DNA of 64,000 nt. It comes from an uncultured Acidimicrobiales bacterium (GTDB taxonomy: Bacteria; Actinomycetota; Acidimicrobiia; Acidimicrobiales; Aldehydirespiratoraceae). Position numbers and translations under genes: made by a program. Below are positions 31,943-41,585 of this stretch, in pieces. Location: positions 62,001 to 126,000 of the forward strand of contig CATQHS010000001.1 in NCBI GenBank assembly GCA_958296055.1. The letters run 5' to 3'. Under the pieces are notes generated by a model. The model was not told the origin of the DNA, did not search any database, and saw only the letters and a list, made by a program, of their open reading frames with translations. Position 1 is the stretch's first letter. The number at the start of each line of letters is the position of its first letter.

Positions 31943-34256
31943 GTTCCTCTCCACTGAAGAGCGGGTTTCCGTTCTGCTCTTCGTAGCGGTCAAGAACCGC
32001 CTCGAAGCGGAACCGCTTTATCTGAGCCCCATCGCCGAAGAACTGGTCCTCGATGAAGGGCTGGATGTTGTAGGTCCAGATCTTCCTCAGCCGCTCCCGG
32101 TCGAGGCCCGGCTTCATGAAGTGGCTGGCCCCGAGCAACAGATGCGACCCACCTAGCGTCTCGGCCAAGTCCCGGTTGACCATGTTGACCAGAACGCCGA
32201 CCCCTTCCGGCTCGTCGTTGGCCGTCAGCCAGCGTTCGAGCAGCCCGCCGGCGGGTCCGTCGTCGGGGAAGAACGGCACGAAATGGAAGCGGCGGCGGAG
32301 GGCGGCGTCGATGAGGGCGATGGACCGGTCGGCGGTGTTCATGGTGCCGATGAACCGGAGGTTCGAGGGCAGCTCGAAGGGCTCGTCGGACCGGTAGAGC
32401 GTCAGCACCGACTCGTCCCGGTACTCGAGGAGGAACAGCAGCTCGCCCAGCACTCTGGGCAGGTTGGCCCGGTTGATCTCGTCGATCACCATGACATGGC
32501 GCCGGGTGGGATCGGCCGCGGCCTTCTCGGCCAGCCGGGCCAGCGGACCGGGGACGAGCCGGTAGGCCATAGCCCCGTCGGGGCCGGTCTCGGGCCGGTA
32601 GCCCTCGAAGAAGTCCTCATATGAGGTCGAGGGGTGGAACTGCACCAGCATCCGCCGGCCCGGGTCCGGGGCCAGGGCTTCGGCCAGCTTGCGGGCCAGA
32701 TGGGTCTTGCCGGTGCCGGGCGGGCCGTAGAAGACCACCTGGCCCTTGTCGTCGAGCAGTTCCACGATGTCGTCGAGAAAGCCGCGGTCCTCCAGCAGCA
32801 ACTCCTCAGCCAGGTCCTCCAGCAGCAGCTCCTCGGCCAGGTCCTCGATCCTCGCGTCGAGGGAGGTCTCCGCGGCTTCGTCGTCTTCGGCTCCTTCAGC
32901 TTCGGCTCCTTCAGCCTCGGCCTCTTCGTCTCCGGCGGCGACGGAACCCTGGTGCCCCGGCCGGACCGATCCCTCGCCGGTTGCCGCCTGCATCACCCGA
33001 TCCATCATGGGCTTCGCCGCCTCGGTGACTGATACCACCTCGGCTCGCAGATCCATGCCGGCCAGTTCCTCGGTCTCATACCGTTTGCCGTAGAAGAGGT
33101 CGCCGTTGACCCCCACGAACCCGTGCTCGCCGCCGTTCGCTGGCCCGAAGTCGAAGTCCGACAGGCGCATGACTTTGAACTCTTCGAACTCGGGCGGCCG
33201 CAACGCCTCGAGGGAGGTCTTCAGATCGGTCCAGGGGCTCAAGTGACCAGTGCGCAGACCGATGGCTACGCCTTGATGGCTGACCCAGACTCGTATGGCT
33301 GGGCCCCCGGGCTCCACCGGCAGTCGCCAGTCCACCTGCAGGTCTGAGCGCCCCTTTCCGCTCCACATTCGCGGGAGCTTCTCGTACTTCAGGTCTAGGC
33401 CGGATGCCTCTGCGGCCGAATCGCGCAGCGCCTGGCCCAAGTGCCAAGAGACGTCGACCAAGACGTCGGCGTTAGCAAGGAGAGCGGCGGGGTCAATGTC
33501 TCGGTCGAGGCCGAACCGGCACCGGTCGATCAGTGCCGAGTCGAGGAAGGCTGGCTTGGTTTCGTCCCACCAGACCGCAACCCGCTCGAACCGCTCTATA
33601 TCGCCGTCGAATTCTCGGATCGCCTGCAAGTAGCGCTGATACCGGCTGGCCGGATCCGAGGTGGGCGGCAGTTTCTCGCCGGTGCAGTGTTCGATGAGCT
33701 TCAGGGCGCTCGGCCAGGCGACGGGCCAGCTTGCCCGGGCCTGCAGCGCCCAGAAGTAAGAGGCCAGGAATGCGGAGGAGCCGGGCTTGGGGTAGCTCCC
33801 CGAGCCGATCCGCCTCACCTCGGCGGCCAGGTCGCTCATCTTGCGGCGGGCGTCGGCGTGGTCACGGGGCGGGCGCAGCGCCTCGACCAGCAATCGGGCG
33901 GTGGCCTCGGGATCATCGGCTGTCTTGCCTATCTGATTCAGGAACATCTGCCCGTTAAAGCCGTTGAAGGAGAGGGTGTCGCGGTGCCGGGCCCAGACGA
34001 CCATGGCCTGGATGAAGGCGCCGAGGTCTCCGCTGCGGGCCAGTCCGTCGAGGTGGGCGAGGGCAATGGGGGCGCTGCGGAGGAACCTGACCTGCCGCTC
34101 GCGACCTTCGACTCCGACCGTCGAGAGCTTCTCGGCCGGCAGGGAAGACGCGGCGGCAGCGTCCCCTTCGCCCGCCGCCTCGAATCGCTCGATGTGGGCC
34201 TGGTACCAGCGCCGCCGGAACCCGGTCAGCTCGTCCTCGTGTGAATGTTCTGCCAT
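31935..34256 (-). CDS. McrB-family AAA+ ATPase, paralog 1
   Basis: Same motifs as paralog 2 (GPPGTGKT, INRANLPRVLGELLFLLE, MNTADRSIALIDAALRRRF), diverged N-terminal region. Confidence 0.9.
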   Translation of the reverse strand: MAEHSHEDELTGFRRRWYQAHIERFEAAGEGDAAAASSLPAEKLSTVGVEGRERQVRFLRSAPIALAHLDGLARSGDLGAFIQAMVVWARHRDTLSFNGFNGQMFLNQIGKTADDPEATARLLVEALRPPRDHADARRKMSDLAAEVRRIGSGSYPKPGSSAFLASYFWALQARASWPVAWPSALKLIEHCTGEKLPPTSDPASRYQRYLQAIREFDGDIERFERVAVWWDETKPAFLDSALIDRCRFGLDRDIDPAALLANADVLVDVSWHLGQALRDSAAEASGLDLKYEKLPRMWSGKGRSDLQVDWRLPVEPGGPAIRVWVSHQGVAIGLRTGHLSPWTDLKTSLEALRPPEFEEFKVMRLSDFDFGPANGGEHGFVGVNGDLFYGKRYETEELAGMDLRAEVVSVTEAAKPMMDRVMQAATGEGSVRPGHQGSVAAGDEEAEAEGAEAEGAEDDEAAETSLDARIEDLAEELLLEDLAEELLLEDRGFLDDIVELLDDKGQVVFYGPPGTGKTHLARKLAEALAPDPGRRMLVQFHPSTSYEDFFEGYRPETGPDGAMAYRLVPGPLARLAEKAAADPTRRHVMVIDEINRANLPRVLGELLFLLEYRDESVLTLYRSDEPFELPSNLRFIGTMNTADRSIALIDAALRRRFHFVPFFPDDGPAGGLLERWLTANDEPEGVGVLVNMVNRDLAETLGGSHLLLGASHFMKPGLDRERLRKIWTYNIQPFIEDQFFGDGAQIKRFRFEAVLDRYEEQNGNPLFSGEEHG

Positions 34257-34409
34257 GGCCCCAAGTCAACCACGGTGGTGCGACACCCGCCCCGCCGAGG
34301 CCGCACCGGCCACTTGCCGGGCCGGTGCGGCGCCGGCCCCGCGGACGGCTAGGCTGGCCCCGCAATTCTAAGATGGCACGCCTGACCGCGAAGGGGATCT
34401 TGCACAGCA

Positions 34410-35756
34410 ATGGCCGAACAACCTTCTAGAATTGTAGTGACGGGCGCGTCAGGTTATTTGGGACAGCACTTAATCGAGCTTCTGGCCAATAAAGGATATC
34501 AGGTCGTCGCGCTTGTGCGCGAACCAGAAAAACTTTTAAAAAAGGGAGTGGAAGCCAGTTACTATGACCTGAAGAGTTCAGCCAAACTGCCTGCAGAGGT
34601 TTTCAGTAATGCCGCCGCTGTAGTCCACGCTGCCGTAAACATAAATGACTCACCGCTATCGGAACAGATGGAGATTGAGGCGGCGCAAAGGCTGGTCGAA
34701 CAAGCCAGTCGAGCTGGTGTCGGGCGGTTGGTATTCATCTCAAGCTATGTGGCTAATCCCGATGGGCTGAGTCGCTATGCTCGGGTGAAATGGGCGATTG
34801 AACAGGTGTTCAAGAACGTCGGGGGCACGGTCGTGCGACCGGGGGTGGTTTACGGTGATAGCGCCGGTGCCAACCGGGGCCTGTTCGCCTTGCTTGACAG
34901 GTGGGCTAAGTCTGCCCCCTTCCTTCCGGGCTTTGTACCACCGCTGTGGGTGCGGACCATACATATCCATGACCTGTGCGATGTCATACTGAATAGCATC
35001 GAAGAAACAGACAATCTAATCCCTATGTACGAGGCGGCAGCTCAGGATATTCGCCTGACGACATTTCTGCGTCGACTCGCCTGGCACAGGCATCGTCGGT
35101 ATCCTACGGTAATCCCTTTTCCCGTTTTGTTGGTCAGCTTTGCCGCCGCGGTGGGTCGTGCTGTGCCGTTTGTCTCGGCCTACTACGTCGAACGGCTGAC
35201 GGGAATGCGGGCACTGCGCCATCGATCATCCGGCGAAACGCGCTCGTGCGCAGGCGTAACTCTGCGCCCGCTGGCGGACGGCATGTCCCCTTCGCCAAGA
35301 CGCCGATTGTTAGAAGAAGGACGAGCGTTAGGCCGCTATCTCAACGGCCAATTCCCGGGCTACTTGATCTTGAGCCGATACGTTCGGGCGGTGGAACGGA
35401 CAGCGTCACAAACCCAAATACATAGCCTGGAACTCGCACCCTTCTACCTCAAATGGCCAATAGCGTTGCGTCTTATTGATCCCAAATCTCCGCTGTGCCG
35501 TTTGGCACCGGACCTACGAGATGAAATAGCCCATCGCATCCAATTCATGGCGGCCTTATCCGAATCCAACCCCCGCACGGCACCGATGTACCATGCCCGC
35601 AAGCCCGCTCTTCTACCGTTCGTGGTCTTAGATCTGTCGCTTCGCATCTTCGCTGACGTCTTCTTGCGCGGGTTAGGAGCGATTGTACGTCTAGGCTGTC
35701 GGTTATCGAAGATGACGAGCAGCAAAGACACTAAACATGCAACCATCAACCTTTGA
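34410..35756 (+). CDS. NAD-dependent epimerase/dehydratase (extended SDR)
   Basis: IVVTGASGYLGQHLIELLANKG; VFISSYVANPDGLSRYARVKWAIE; VVRPGVVYG. Confidence 0.9.
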   Translation: MAEQPSRIVVTGASGYLGQHLIELLANKGYQVVALVREPEKLLKKGVEASYYDLKSSAKLPAEVFSNAAAVVHAAVNINDSPLSEQMEIEAAQRLVEQASRAGVGRLVFISSYVANPDGLSRYARVKWAIEQVFKNVGGTVVRPGVVYGDSAGANRGLFALLDRWAKSAPFLPGFVPPLWVRTIHIHDLCDVILNSIEETDNLIPMYEAAAQDIRLTTFLRRLAWHRHRRYPTVIPFPVLLVSFAAAVGRAVPFVSAYYVERLTGMRALRHRSSGETRSCAGVTLRPLADGMSPSPRRRLLEEGRALGRYLNGQFPGYLILSRYVRAVERTASQTQIHSLELAPFYLKWPIALRLIDPKSPLCRLAPDLRDEIAHRIQFMAALSESNPRTAPMYHARKPALLPFVVLDLSLRIFADVFLRGLGAIVRLGCRLSKMTSSKDTKHATINL

Positions 35757-37353
35757 ACCACAGGTAGTTATCATCGGAAGCGGTCCTGCCGGAGTATCCG
35801 CAGCCTTCCCATTGGTGGAAAAAGGTTTCCGCGTATTGATGCTCAATGCGGGCCGAGAGACTCCAGACCTCTCTGGGCTCGAAGAACAGGATACATTGCG
35901 TCGGCTTCGTGAGAGTTCAAGATTCTGGAAGATCATGGTTGGTGAGCAGTATGAGCGATTCGAGAAGGTTGACGGCGCGTCACCTAGGTACCAGGTTCCC
36001 TCGTATCGACGAGCCTTTGCCGAGTTCAAACAACGTTATGCAATCAGCACTGATAACTTCGCCGTATATGGATCGTTGGCGCGGGGCGGATTATCTAACG
36101 TATGGGGCACTGGCGTGAGCAGGTTTGACGATGAGGACTTAGCAGAATTTCCCATCTCGCTCAACGATCTTCGCCGTTCTTATCAGTGCGTGGTGCAGCG
36201 GATTGGCGTGAGTGGTGCCAACGATGATGATCTGTCTGCTTTTCATGGACACGAGGAGTCATTGCAGCCGCCCCTAACTCCAACCGGAAACGCTCGACTG
36301 CTTTATAGGCGTTATCGTACTCGCTCTAGGCTAGCGCACAGACACGGTATTTTTATAGGACATAACAGAATGGCAACGTTGTCCCGTAATCACCAAGGTC
36401 GCCAAGGGTGTGTAACCTGCGGTCTCTGCACCTACGGCTGCGCGAGTATGTCTATGTGGTCAGCAAAATATGATTTGGTAAAGCTTTTACAGTTTCCTAA
36501 TTTTAGTTATCAAGGTAACGCATTTGTCTCATATATGCGCCGCTTAGAGACAAGCTATATGATAGGTGTCTACTCCGATCAACGCCGCGTCATCGAAGAG
36601 GTCAAAACGAAGCAGGTGATTTTGGCAAGCGGTACTATCGGTAGCGCTAAACTTGTTATGGATACGCTTAAAATATACGATGAAAACAGAACATTGCTGA
36701 CCAATCCGATGGCCGCTTTCGCATTATCGGTGCCGCGTTGGCGGATCGGCAACTTGATCGATGAGGATGTGCTAGGCTCGTCGCAATTGTCATATTGTGT
36801 GGCGACGCCGGAATCAATCGAGCGCTACGCTTCAGGGTATATATTTCTTGCCGATACAATTTCTACGACTGAATTTCTTACTTACGTGCCGTTTGCTTAT
36901 CCGCTTTCGCGACGAATTGCTCGTCGACTGCAGCCCATCTTACTGATTGGAACCTGTTTATTAGGCAGCAGCTATGGTCGCAGTACGATGCGCCTGAGTT
37001 CATCCGGCGATGTGGAAATTCGCGGCGGTTATGCATCAACGGCAGAATCGGCTTTAAAGACGGCAATAAACCGTTTGGCGGGTGTCTTGATGCGCTTTGG
37101 CGTCTATTTAATACCCGGCAGCATAAACCTGAGCGAAATTGGTGAGGATGTCCATTACGCTGGTACGGTGCCAATGCGGGCTGAGCCCCGTATAGGCGAA
37201 GCTAATCCACAGGGAGAAGTGCAGGGTCTTCCGGGTGTCTATGTGGTGGATGGCTCAGCCTTGACCGCTTTGCCATCCAAACTGCATACACTGACGATAA
37301 TGGCCAATGCCGATCGGATCGCAACCGCCATAGCCGCGGCACAACCATGCTGA
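35737..37353 (+). CDS. GMC-family oxidoreductase, copy 1
   Basis: VVIIGSGPAGVSAAFPLVEKG; CVTCGLCTYGCA Cys motif; C-term GLPGVYVVDGSALTALPS. Confidence 0.9.
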   Translation: MQPSTFEPQVVIIGSGPAGVSAAFPLVEKGFRVLMLNAGRETPDLSGLEEQDTLRRLRESSRFWKIMVGEQYERFEKVDGASPRYQVPSYRRAFAEFKQRYAISTDNFAVYGSLARGGLSNVWGTGVSRFDDEDLAEFPISLNDLRRSYQCVVQRIGVSGANDDDLSAFHGHEESLQPPLTPTGNARLLYRRYRTRSRLAHRHGIFIGHNRMATLSRNHQGRQGCVTCGLCTYGCASMSMWSAKYDLVKLLQFPNFSYQGNAFVSYMRRLETSYMIGVYSDQRRVIEEVKTKQVILASGTIGSAKLVMDTLKIYDENRTLLTNPMAAFALSVPRWRIGNLIDEDVLGSSQLSYCVATPESIERYASGYIFLADTISTTEFLTYVPFAYPLSRRIARRLQPILLIGTCLLGSSYGRSTMRLSSSGDVEIRGGYASTAESALKTAINRLAGVLMRFGVYLIPGSINLSEIGEDVHYAGTVPMRAEPRIGEANPQGEVQGLPGVYVVDGSALTALPSKLHTLTIMANADRIATAIAAAQPC

Positions 37354-37445
37354 TACGCGAGCCATCCCGGCCAGTTCGGCGCTCGCCTGGACCTCGCACC
37401 TAGGCTTCCGGTTGCCGACGAGGACGAACCGCAAAGATAGGAGAC

Positions 37446-39065
37446 ATGCAACCATCAACCTTTGAGCCACAGGTCGTCATCATCGGAAGCGGTCCTGCCG
37501 GAGTGTCCGCGGCGTTTCCATTGGTAGAGAAAGGCATCCGCGTGTTAATGCTCAATGCTGGCCACGAGACTCTTGGCCTCTCTGAGCTTGACAAATACGA
37601 CACATTACATCGACTCCGCAATAGTTCAGAATTCTCGAAGATCGTGGTCGGCGAGCAGTATGAGCGATTCGAGAAGGTTGACGGCATATCGCCTAAGTTT
37701 CAGGTTCCATGGTATCGTCGAGATCTTGCTGAATTCCACCGACGTTATGCAATCCGTACCGACAACTTCACTGTGATGGGATCGTTGGCGCGCGGCGGAT
37801 TGTCTAATGCATGGGCCACTAACGTGTGTCGGTTCGACGATGATGACCTAGCAGACTTTCCCATTTCGCTCAACGATCTTCGCCGTTCTTACCAGAACGT
37901 GACGCAGCGGATTGGCGTAAGTGGCACTAACGAAGATGATCTATCTGACTTTCACGGATACGAGGAGTCATTGCAGCCACCTTTAGCCTCAAGCGGACAT
38001 GCTCGGCTGCTTTATGAACGCTATTGCAGTCGATCAGAGTCAGCGCGCAGACGCGGTGTCTTTGTAGGACATACTCGGATGGCGACGTTGACCCGTAATC
38101 ACCAAGGTCGCCACGGGTGTGTGTACTGCGGGCTCTGTGCATATGGCTGCGCGAGTGAGTCTATATGGTCAGCTAAATATGATGTAGACAAGCTCTTACG
38201 GTTCCCTAATTTTAACTATCGTGACGGCGCATTTGTCTCACATCTGCGCCGCTTAGATACCAACTATATGATAGGCATTAGCCCCGACCAGCACAGCGTC
38301 GTAGTGGAGGAGGTAAAGACGAAGCGGGTGATTTTGGCAAGTGGTGCTATTGGTAGTGCAAGACTTGTCCTAGATGCGCTTAAGATGCACAATGAGAGCA
38401 GGCCCTTATTGACCTCTCCGGGAGCAGCTTTCGCCTTATTAGTGCCGCGTTGGCGGATTGGTAACTTGATAGATGAAGATGTGTTAGGCACGGCACAATT
38501 GTCATATTGTGTGGCCACGCTGAACTCAGTTGAGCGCTATGCTTCCGGGTATATTACTATTGCTGATATAGTTAATACGGCGGAGTTTTTGGCTTATATG
38601 CCGTTTTCCTATCCACTTTCGCGACGAATTGCTCGTAGATTGCAGCCTATCCTGTTGCTTGGGATAATTTTCTTAGGCGGCGGTTATAGTTGTAACAAGA
38701 TACGGTTGAGTTTATCTGGCGATTTGGAAATTTCCGGTGGTTATATATCAACGACAGAATCAACTATTAAGACGGCGGTAAACCGTTTAGCAGGTACACT
38801 ATTGCGCTGTGGTGCCTACTTGATACCTGGCAGTACAACCCTGAGAAAGGTTGGTGAAGATGTTCACTATGCTGGCACGGTGCCGATGCGGGCTGCACCC
38901 CGTATAGGCGAAGCTAATTCACAGGGAGAAGTGCAAGGGCTTCCGGGTGTCTATGTAGTGGACGGCTCAGCCTTGACTGCCCTGCCATCCAAAGCACACA
39001 CACTGACGATAATGGCCAATGCCGATCGGATCGCAACCGCCATAGCCGCGGCACAGCCAGGCTGA
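37446..39065 (+). CDS. GMC-family oxidoreductase, tandem paralog copy 2
   Basis: Same N-term MQPSTFEPQVVIIGSGPAGVSAAF and C-term; CVYCGLCAYGCA. Confidence 0.9.
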   Translation: MQPSTFEPQVVIIGSGPAGVSAAFPLVEKGIRVLMLNAGHETLGLSELDKYDTLHRLRNSSEFSKIVVGEQYERFEKVDGISPKFQVPWYRRDLAEFHRRYAIRTDNFTVMGSLARGGLSNAWATNVCRFDDDDLADFPISLNDLRRSYQNVTQRIGVSGTNEDDLSDFHGYEESLQPPLASSGHARLLYERYCSRSESARRRGVFVGHTRMATLTRNHQGRHGCVYCGLCAYGCASESIWSAKYDVDKLLRFPNFNYRDGAFVSHLRRLDTNYMIGISPDQHSVVVEEVKTKRVILASGAIGSARLVLDALKMHNESRPLLTSPGAAFALLVPRWRIGNLIDEDVLGTAQLSYCVATLNSVERYASGYITIADIVNTAEFLAYMPFSYPLSRRIARRLQPILLLGIIFLGGGYSCNKIRLSLSGDLEISGGYISTTESTIKTAVNRLAGTLLRCGAYLIPGSTTLRKVGEDVHYAGTVPMRAAPRIGEANSQGEVQGLPGVYVVDGSALTALPSKAHTLTIMANADRIATAIAAAQPG

Positions 39066-39154
39066 CACGCGGGCCATCCCGGCCAGCTCGGTGCTCGACG
39101 TCGCCAGCGACAGCCTACAATCGCGCCAGCGCGAGACTGGGCGAGGAGGACGGC

Positions 39155-40606
39155 ATGGCGTCTTGGGTTCTCATAGAGGGAGGCACCGTCATCGACGGCA
39201 CCGGGGCGGCTCCGGTGCCGGGGTGCTCGGTGCTGGTGCGAGGCGACCGGATCGAGGCAGTCGGCCCCGACGCCGGCGCCACCGAGGGCGTCGTGCCCCG
39301 GGGCGACGAGGTGACCCGCATCGACGCCGCGGGCAAGACGGTGATGCCCGGCCTGATCGACGCCCACTGCCACACCTCCTTCGGCGAGACCCGCATGCAG
39401 GAGGAGCAGGACCTCTACACCAGCCACGAGCTGCGGACCCTGCGCTCGGCCTGGAACGTCACCAAGGTGCTGCGCTCGGGGGTGACCGGCATCTCCGACC
39501 CCGGTGGGAGCTACTTCGTCGGCGTCGGCATCCGCGAGGGCATCGCCGAGGGCCTCATCCAGGGGCCGAAGATGACCACCGCCGGCCGGTTCATCACCAC
39601 CAGCAACGGCATCAGCGACTGGTACCCGTCATCGGTGGGCGTGCCCGACTCCAGCATCGGCACCCTGGCCAACACCACCGACGAGATGGTCACCGAGATC
39701 CGCCACCAAGTCAAGAACGGCGTCGATCTGATCAAGATCGGCGACAGCCTCCTCGGCGACTTCGAAGCCTTCTCCCCCGATGAGATAAAGGCCATGTCCG
39801 ACACCGCCCACCGCCTCAACAAGCGCATCACCATGCACGCCCGAGGCTCGAACAACGTCGACTCGGCCGTGGCCGCCGAACTCGACTGGATAATGCACGG
39901 CAACACCCTGCGCGACGACACCATAGAGCGCCTGGCCGAGTCGAAGATACCGCTGTGCCCGGCCCTGCTGCTGCTAGGCAACCTGGCCGAGTTCGGCCCC
40001 GCGGTCGGGGTCCCGATGGCCACCCGGGACGCCTACGCCGGCCTCCTCGAGGACACGGCCGAGTCGTTGCACAAGGCCCGCCAGGCCGGCGTCACCATCA
40101 TCTGCGGCACCGATACCGGCTTCGCGGCCACTCCCTACGGCGAGTGGCACGCCCGGGAGCTGGAGCTGCTGGTGCGCTACGCGGGCATGACCCCGCTGGA
40201 GGCCATCAAGGCCGCCACCCACGACACCGCGGTGGTGCTGGACCCTGGCGCCGACACCGGCGCCCTGCAGCCCGGCAAGGGCGCGGACGTGATCGTGGTG
40301 GACGGCGACCCGCTGGCCGACATCCGGGTGTTACAGGACAAGCGCCGCATCTCCACGGTGATCCTGCGGGGGGAGGTCCAGCGCTTCGACGACGAGGTGC
40401 TGGCCCAGCGCCGCCCCTACGAGCAGGCCCAGCACATCTGCCCCGACATCATCACCTACGACAGCGTGTACAACGGCGACGGGGCCGGAGCCGGCGGCGC
40501 CGGGACCGCCGAGCAGCCCGATGTCCGCGATTTCGCCGCCGACGGCGATAAGGAGCTGGCCGCCGAGCTGGCCGACCGGGCCGCGGCCTTGGCCGAGACG
40601 GCCTGA
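39155..40606 (+). CDS. Metal-dependent amidohydrolase
   Basis: GKTVMPGLIDAHCHTSFGE; ITMHARGSN; IICGTDTGFAATPYGEWHARELELLVRYAGMTPLEAIKAAT. Confidence 0.92.
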   Translation: MASWVLIEGGTVIDGTGAAPVPGCSVLVRGDRIEAVGPDAGATEGVVPRGDEVTRIDAAGKTVMPGLIDAHCHTSFGETRMQEEQDLYTSHELRTLRSAWNVTKVLRSGVTGISDPGGSYFVGVGIREGIAEGLIQGPKMTTAGRFITTSNGISDWYPSSVGVPDSSIGTLANTTDEMVTEIRHQVKNGVDLIKIGDSLLGDFEAFSPDEIKAMSDTAHRLNKRITMHARGSNNVDSAVAAELDWIMHGNTLRDDTIERLAESKIPLCPALLLLGNLAEFGPAVGVPMATRDAYAGLLEDTAESLHKARQAGVTIICGTDTGFAATPYGEWHARELELLVRYAGMTPLEAIKAATHDTAVVLDPGADTGALQPGKGADVIVVDGDPLADIRVLQDKRRISTVILRGEVQRFDDEVLAQRRPYEQAQHICPDIITYDSVYNGDGAGAGGAGTAEQPDVRDFAADGDKELAAELADRAAALAETA

Positions 40607-40659
40607 GCCCAGCCCCCGGACCGAAACCGGAAAGACCGGAAAGAGAAGCGAGGAGGCCG

Positions 40660-41511
40660 ATGGTGATCCAATACCCGCTCGGGGTCGGGGGCGCCCTCAC
40701 CCGGGTGCTCGAGGCCGGCGCCGGCGACCGGACCATGCTGCTGGTACACGGCGTGGGGGCCCGGGCCGACCGGTGGCGCCGCAACCTGGAGGGGCTGGCC
40801 TCCGCCGGCTACCACCCCTACGCCATCGACCTGCCCGGCCACGGCCTGGCCCAAAAGGGCTCCGACATCCCCCACACCGTACCCGGCTACGCCCGCTTCG
40901 CCCGAAAGATGCTCGACGACATGGGCGCCGGCGAGGTCTATTTGGTCGGCACGTCGATGGGCGGCCACGTGTGCGCCACCGCGGCCTGCGAGATGCCCGA
41001 CCGGGTGGCCGGGCTGGTGCTGGTGGGCACGGTGGGAATCACCCCCATCGGGGCCGAACGCCGCAAGCGCACCGAGTCCATCGTGGGCGAGACGTCCTGG
41101 GAGGCGGTGGACCGCAAGCTGCGGGTGGTTCTGCATGACGAGGCGCTGGTGACCGAAGAGCTGCACCGCGAGGAGTTCCACGTCAACAACTCCCCCGGCG
41201 CGGCCGAGAGCTTCGAGCGCATCGCCGACTACTTCGGCAACCATCTCGACGACGACGCCGTCGGCGACCGGCTGGCGGCGGTGTCCGGCGCCTTCCCGGT
41301 GCTCATCGTGTGGGGCCGCGAGGACGTGGGCTTCCCGCTGGAGTTGGGCGAGGCCGCCCACGCCAAGCTGCCCGGCTCGCGGCTGGCAGTGATGGACGAC
41401 GCCGCCCATGCCCCCTACTTCGAGCGCCCCGAGGCCTTCAACCGGATCGTCACCGACTTCCTGGCCGGCCGCCTGGGCGAAACCCCGATAGAGGGCGTTG
41501 AGCTGACATAG
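40660..41511 (+). CDS. Alpha/beta hydrolase
   Basis: LLVHGVGARADRW; GTSMGGH nucleophile elbow; VWGREDVGFPLEL; DDAAHAPYFERPEAF. Confidence 0.9.
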   Translation: MVIQYPLGVGGALTRVLEAGAGDRTMLLVHGVGARADRWRRNLEGLASAGYHPYAIDLPGHGLAQKGSDIPHTVPGYARFARKMLDDMGAGEVYLVGTSMGGHVCATAACEMPDRVAGLVLVGTVGITPIGAERRKRTESIVGETSWEAVDRKLRVVLHDEALVTEELHREEFHVNNSPGAAESFERIADYFGNHLDDDAVGDRLAAVSGAFPVLIVWGREDVGFPLELGEAAHAKLPGSRLAVMDDAAHAPYFERPEAFNRIVTDFLAGRLGETPIEGVELT

Positions 41512-41585
41512 ACATCAGCGGCGCGGCCAACTCCAGGCGCGCCAACCGCCCGGCTAGGAGCAAGAGCGACCGCGTGTGATTGGCC

